From positions 1 to 64,000 of the forward strand of contig JALWRX010000037.1 in NCBI GenBank assembly GCA_027080505.1: 64,000 nucleotides of DNA, in the 5' to 3' direction. The notes under the pieces were generated by a model. That model saw nothing but the letters and a program-made list of their open reading frames with translations. It was not told the origin of the DNA and did not search any database. This document shows positions 60,371 to 64,000 of this stretch, piece after piece (within the stretch, counting starts at the first letter, position 1; every line of letters starts with the position of its first letter). Both the position numbers and the translations under genes were made by a program. Origin of the DNA: Ghiorsea sp. GTDB taxonomy: Bacteria; Pseudomonadota; Zetaproteobacteria; Mariprofundales; Mariprofundaceae.

Positions 60371-61445
60371 GAATCAACATATCATCGCCCAAAATTTGCC
60401 GCTCAATATTGGCAATATGCAGCGCATCTTGCATGCTTTCTACACCCGTACCATGCCAAAAACTCATGGCATCCACCCCACCAATCAACAGTGGTGCTTG
60501 GTATAGCAACAATTCATTGCTAATTTTTTGTTCCAAACATACAGCATGCAGTTTACCACCGCCTTCTAATAAGACTTGCAAACAACCATCAGCCGCCAAA
60601 TGTTTGAATGCAGCCTCATAATTTTCCACCAACACCACATCCATACCCAGCTCACGCCATGCCAAAGCATCATCATTGTCGTGTATGATATAAAAACGAC
60701 TGGGAGCTTCATCCGAAAGCAATTTACAATCCGAAAAAGGTTTAGGCGCATGTTTACCCATCATCACTCGCAACGGCGGCTGACCAATGATGGCGGCATC
60801 ACGCACGGTCAAGGATGGGTTATCATGCACCAATGTACCCACACCCACCACAATCGCATCACACAAAGCGCGAACACCATGCGCATGTTTGCGCGACTCT
60901 GCGCCACTAATCCATTGTGAATGTTTGGTGCGCGTTGCCATTTTTCCATCCAAGGAAATCGCTGCTTTGGCAATCACCCACGGCATTTGATGCTGAATAT
61001 AATGAAAAAATGGGCGATTCAAACTGTCTGCTTCGGCTTGGCAAACATTTGCCACCACTTCGATACCTGCATCTACCAAGACTTGTGCTCCACCTGCCAT
61101 TTGTGGGTTGGGGTCTGATGATGCGTATACCACAGTTTGAATACCTGATGGAATAATCGCTGATGTACAAGCCGGTGTCCGCCCTTGTGAAGCGCATGGC
61201 TCTAAGGTGACATACAGCGTTGCCCCCGCCACATCACCTGCAACTTGCAATGCTTCAACTTCCGCATGATTGCCACCTACAGGTTGCGTAAAACCTTTGC
61301 CCAACACTTGCTCATCGCGCACAATCACAGCACCCACAGCAGGGTTAGGATGGGTATTACCCACAGCTTTCATGGCTTCTGACAATGCCATTTGCATCCA
61401 TTGTTGGTGTATATGATGTAAACCTTGCTCTTTCATTATAGGCAA
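60345..61445 (-). CDS. ribD: Riboflavin deaminase/reductase RibD
   Basis: 366 residues, bifunctional. N-terminal zinc deaminase: NHAEVEAL and PCASQGRTPACTSAI give the His and Cys ligands. C-terminal reductase: KAAISLDGKMATRTKHSQWISG and VLLEGGGKLHAV. E. coli RibD is 367. It converts the pyrimidine product of GTP cyclohydrolase II in two steps. No FMN riboswitch is visible upstream. Other rib genes are not in the window. Confidence 0.95.
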   Translation of the reverse strand: MPIMKEQGLHHIHQQWMQMALSEAMKAVGNTHPNPAVGAVIVRDEQVLGKGFTQPVGGNHAEVEALQVAGDVAGATLYVTLEPCASQGRTPACTSAIIPSGIQTVVYASSDPNPQMAGGAQVLVDAGIEVVANVCQAEADSLNRPFFHYIQHQMPWVIAKAAISLDGKMATRTKHSQWISGAESRKHAHGVRALCDAIVVGVGTLVHDNPSLTVRDAAIIGQPPLRVMMGKHAPKPFSDCKLLSDEAPSRFYIIHDNDDALAWRELGMDVVLVENYEAAFKHLAADGCLQVLLEGGGKLHAVCLEQKISNELLLYQAPLLIGGVDAMSFWHGTGVESMQDALHIANIERQILGDDMLIRGDIVYPA

Positions 61446-61484
61446 GCTTACAGCAAAACATCTGTTTTTGAAGTTTAAGAACAG

Positions 61485-61937
61485 TTAAGTAGGCAAAGAA
61501 AGTTTTTTACGCCGCACACGCATATTGGTCTTTTGCCATTGTTGTTTATCAAAAAACAATTGGGCTTCTGCATTACCACGCCCTGCAAGCAACTGTAACC
61601 TGCTCATCCCCTGCGCTAAAGCGACTTTTTCAACGGCATTTAAAAGCTGTGTGCCCAAACCTTGACCTCGCCAAGCTTCAGCAACAATCAAATCTTCCAC
61701 CATGCCTACAGTGCCACCTTCTGCGGTAGAAATAAGCGGCTGTAAGGTACACATCGCAATAATTTCATGGTTTAAATCCATCACCAACACCGTCGCCTGC
61801 TCACATTCCATCAAATAAGCCAAACCTTGGCGTTGTTTACGAATATTGGGCTTAAAATCAGATTCAATCGCAAAAAGCTCACTGACCAAGGCTGTTAATT
61901 TACGCAAATCTTCTGTGGTCGCTTCGCGAATACACAT
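61485..61937 (-). CDS. GNAT-family acetyltransferase
   Basis: 150 residues. MCIREATTEDLRKLTALVSELF begins the fold, VEDLIVAEAWRGQGLGTQLL is the acetyl-CoA loop (R/Q-x-x-G-x-G/A), and RLQLLAGRGNAEAQLFFDKQQW the C-terminal part. ATG 61937 is the first in-frame Met near the domain; the frame extends 55 codons more but that stretch is not GNAT-like. Substrate unknown. Confidence 0.85.
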   Translation of the reverse strand: MCIREATTEDLRKLTALVSELFAIESDFKPNIRKQRQGLAYLMECEQATVLVMDLNHEIIAMCTLQPLISTAEGGTVGMVEDLIVAEAWRGQGLGTQLLNAVEKVALAQGMSRLQLLAGRGNAEAQLFFDKQQWQKTNMRVRRKKLSLPT

Positions 61938-62133
61938 GCCATGCTTGGCAAGTTTACTATTTTTCTTTTGTATCACGCTCGCCAACACAGCTATACTCCA
62001 ATCATGCAAAATTCCATGCAAACCTAATATACTTTTATGACATAAACATGAACATGAATATACCGTGTTTTTCCCCAGTTTTTTTGCTACGATGCGGCGC
62101 AATCATTATCTATCAAACAAAGGAAAATCACCC

Positions 62134-63705
62134 ATGCCCGAAAGTACACAGCCTTATTATGTGACCACACCGATTTATTATGTCAATGATGAGCCGCATT
62201 TGGGACATATGTACACCACCATTGCAGCCGATGTTTTAGCCCGTCATCACAGGCTTTTAGGCGATGACGTATTTTTCTTAACGGGCGTAGATGAACACGG
62301 GCAAAAAGTGCAACAAGCAGCCGAAGCACGTGATATTGCGCCCATTGAATTGGCAGACCAAGTGGTGCAACGCTATGCATCCTTATGGCCTGAATTATCC
62401 ATCAGCAATGATGATTTTATTCGCACAAGTTCTGAGCGTCATCAAACTGGTGTTCATGCGATGTGGAAACGCTTATTGGATAATGGTGCGATTTATAAGG
62501 ATTTTTACGAAGATTGGTATTGTGTGCCTTGCGAAACTTATTGGACAGAAACCCAGCTCAAAGATGCAACCCACCCTGAAAAAGAAAACTGTCTTGAGGC
62601 TGAGATTTGCCCCGATTGCAAACGCAGCGTTGAAAAAATTCAGGAAGAATCTTATTTCTTCAAGCTTAGTGAATACCAAGATAAAATCATTGCACATATC
62701 AAAGAAAATCCTGATTTCATTGCCCCTGCTTCGCGTCAAAATGAAGTGCTGCGCTTTGTTGAAGGCGGCTTAAGAGATTTATCCATTTCACGCACTACTT
62801 TCTCTTGGGGCGTGCCTGTGCCTGATGATGAAGGGCATGTGATTTATGTATGGATTGATGCGTTAAGTAACTATCTATCAGCCCTTGGTTTCCCAGAAGA
62901 TACAGAAAACATGAAATACTGGCCTGCCGATGTGCATTTGATTGGTAAAGATATTTTGCGCTTTCATGCCGTATATTGGCCTGCGATGTTGATGGCGGCT
63001 GAGCTTCCATTGCCCAAACGTGTGTTTGCCCACGGCTGGTGGACAGTCGAAGGCGAAAAAATGAGTAAATCCAAAGGAAATGCTTTAAGACCTGCTGATT
63101 TATTAGACCAATATGAAAGCGATACCTTGCGCTATTTCTTATTGCGTGAAGTGCCTTTTGGTTTGGATGGTGATTTCTCCCATGATGCCCTGAAAACTCG
63201 TTATAACTCTGAGCTTGCCAATGATGTGGGCAACCTGCTCAACCGCTCTTTATCCATGCTACAGAAGTATAGAGATGGCGTATTGCCTGCCGTGGTAGAT
63301 GAGCAAAGCCAAGACAGAGCGTTGATTGCAGATATTGAATCCATGCAACGTGAAGTCAGCGAACATTTAGACAAGCAAGCTTTCCATTTAGCACTTGAAC
63401 GCATTAATCAAATGGTTAAACATGGCAATCGTTATGTAGCAGAAAATGCACCTTGGACACTTGCCAAAGAAGGCAATGATGCCCGCTTGGACACTGTGTT
63501 ATACCATCTGGTGGAAGCTTTGCGTTTAATCGCTGTACAGCTATCGCCTGTGATGCCTGTGAAAATGCAACAAATGCTCTCGCAAATCATGAATGAAGAC
63601 GTGGATATTGAAGCCTTGCGTTTGCATGATGTGGCTGGCTGGGGATTATTAGAGGCTGGGCATCAATGCCAAAAACCAAGCCCTGTTTTCCCACGCATGG
63701 AATAA
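62134..63705 (+). CDS. metG: Methionyl-tRNA synthetase
   Basis: 523 residues. PIYYVNDEPHLGHMYTTIAADV has the HLGH (HIGH) motif, EKMSKSKGN the KMSKS motif, and the zinc knuckle CVPCE...CPDC is of the two-pair type. It lacks the C-terminal EMAP-like dimer domain of E. coli MetG (677), giving the short form. AAAGGA precedes ATG 62134 by 9 bases. Upstream extension (62065) is rejected. The 200-bp promoter region is shared with the GNAT gene. Confidence 0.96.
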   Translation: MPESTQPYYVTTPIYYVNDEPHLGHMYTTIAADVLARHHRLLGDDVFFLTGVDEHGQKVQQAAEARDIAPIELADQVVQRYASLWPELSISNDDFIRTSSERHQTGVHAMWKRLLDNGAIYKDFYEDWYCVPCETYWTETQLKDATHPEKENCLEAEICPDCKRSVEKIQEESYFFKLSEYQDKIIAHIKENPDFIAPASRQNEVLRFVEGGLRDLSISRTTFSWGVPVPDDEGHVIYVWIDALSNYLSALGFPEDTENMKYWPADVHLIGKDILRFHAVYWPAMLMAAELPLPKRVFAHGWWTVEGEKMSKSKGNALRPADLLDQYESDTLRYFLLREVPFGLDGDFSHDALKTRYNSELANDVGNLLNRSLSMLQKYRDGVLPAVVDEQSQDRALIADIESMQREVSEHLDKQAFHLALERINQMVKHGNRYVAENAPWTLAKEGNDARLDTVLYHLVEALRLIAVQLSPVMPVKMQQMLSQIMNEDVDIEALRLHDVAGWGLLEAGHQCQKPSPVFPRME

Positions 63706-63713
63706 CAAAACCC

Positions 63714-64000
63714 ATGCCGCGCAAACTACTTAAGAAATATTTACCCAATCATAAAGAAATCAAAGAAAACAAATACTTAAGCATCTTTGGTTCATTATTA
63801 CATGCTTCTGAACTCTGGCACTTTAGCCGGCACTCAATAGCCAAGGCTTTTGCTGTAGGTTTATTTTGTGCTTGGGTACCCGTACCTTTTCAAATGGTAT
63901 TGGCAGCAGGTGGTGCGATTTTATTTCGAGCCAATTTGCCCATGTCTATTGCTTTGGTTTGGATTACCAACCCTTTAACTATGCCACCCATGTTTTATGC
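63714..64000 (+). CDS. DUF2062 membrane protein (partial)
   Basis: Open frame from ATG 63714 to the window edge, 95 codons. SLLHASELWHFSRHSIAKAFAVGLFCAWVPVPFQMVLA and WITNPLTMPPMFY are the DUF2062 signature. A second helix pair is expected past the edge. It follows metG by 8 bp, so probably the same transcript. Function unknown. Confidence 0.88.
   Translation, partial: MPRKLLKKYLPNHKEIKENKYLSIFGSLLHASELWHFSRHSIAKAFAVGLFCAWVPVPFQMVLAAGGAILFRANLPMSIALVWITNPLTMPPMFY

Noticed and set aside
61446-61484. FMN riboswitch before ribD
   Set aside because: The gap is only 39 bp and lacks the conserved FMN-aptamer blocks.
1-64000. CRISPR arrays, complete insertion sequences and prophage genes
   Set aside because: I saw no regular repeat-spacer arrays, transposase genes or phage structural genes.

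Overview
The window is about 64 kb of gene-dense, low-GC (roughly 40% by eye) chromosome from a Gram-negative proteobacterium. Outer-membrane functions (a LolC/E-LolD pair, a PagL-type lipid A deacylase, a porin), SecB, IHF-alpha, a type IV pilus PilF/PilW lipoprotein with RodZ, and PhoB-type regulation all point there. Conserved blocks such as lepA-lepB-DUF4845-rnc, rlmN-mtnP-pilF-rodZ and recA-recX-alaS, together with several cyclic-nucleotide-binding proteins that lack a DNA-binding domain, are compatible with Zetaproteobacteria or a deep gammaproteobacterial relative. That placement is inference; no 16S gene is present.

Layout. 1-8.5 kb: YchJ, lepA-lepB-rnc, and the opposing rlmN-mtnP-pilF-rodZ cluster. 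8.5-13.2 kb: an ATP-grasp-like protein with a TIGR04283/TIGR04282 glycosyltransferase pair, a TauE/SafE permease and a cNMP-binding protein. 13.2-19.4 kb: recA-recX-alaS followed closely by a type II restriction-modification pair (Eco47II-like nuclease; HTH-fused cytosine-5 methyltransferase) with a 19-bp repeat pair at the methyltransferase start. 19.4-28 kb: dinB, truC, pagL, secB and small methyltransferases. 28-31.3 kb: a persulfide/sulfide cluster (ETHE1-like dioxygenase, four rhodaneses, YgaP-like membrane protein, BigR/SqrR-like ArsR regulator) with two nearly identical candidate operators. 31.6-39.5 kb: ndk, lysS, an antiporter, a lolC/E-cNMP-lolD operon, ihfA-merR and tRNA-Pro(GGG).

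39.5-49.2 kb is a complete phosphate-starvation module: phoB-phoR preceded by a cNMP-domain gene, a divergent porin, pstS-pstC-pstA-pstB and two phoU genes. Three clear 11-bp-periodic Pho boxes tie it together. 49.2-57.2 kb: gluQ, a CPA1 antiporter with TrkA domains, ridA-spoT-rpoZ in one direction, a glycosyltransferase and rsgA. 58-64 kb: comEC, ribD, an acetyltransferase, metG and the start of a DUF2062 gene.

The most unusual locus is the 850-bp gap between rsgA and comEC. It holds a REP-like repeat, a near-consensus sigma-54 promoter (57806-57821) with a palindromic candidate enhancer site about 125 bp upstream, and a roughly 235-nt candidate structured RNA. That RNA has a 21-bp closing stem (57850-57870 with 57983-58003) and a Rho-independent terminator whose loop is an extreme C-rich tract that could pair with Shine-Dalgarno sequences. 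I do not recognise it as any described RNA family. A second small transcript candidate lies between dinB and recA.
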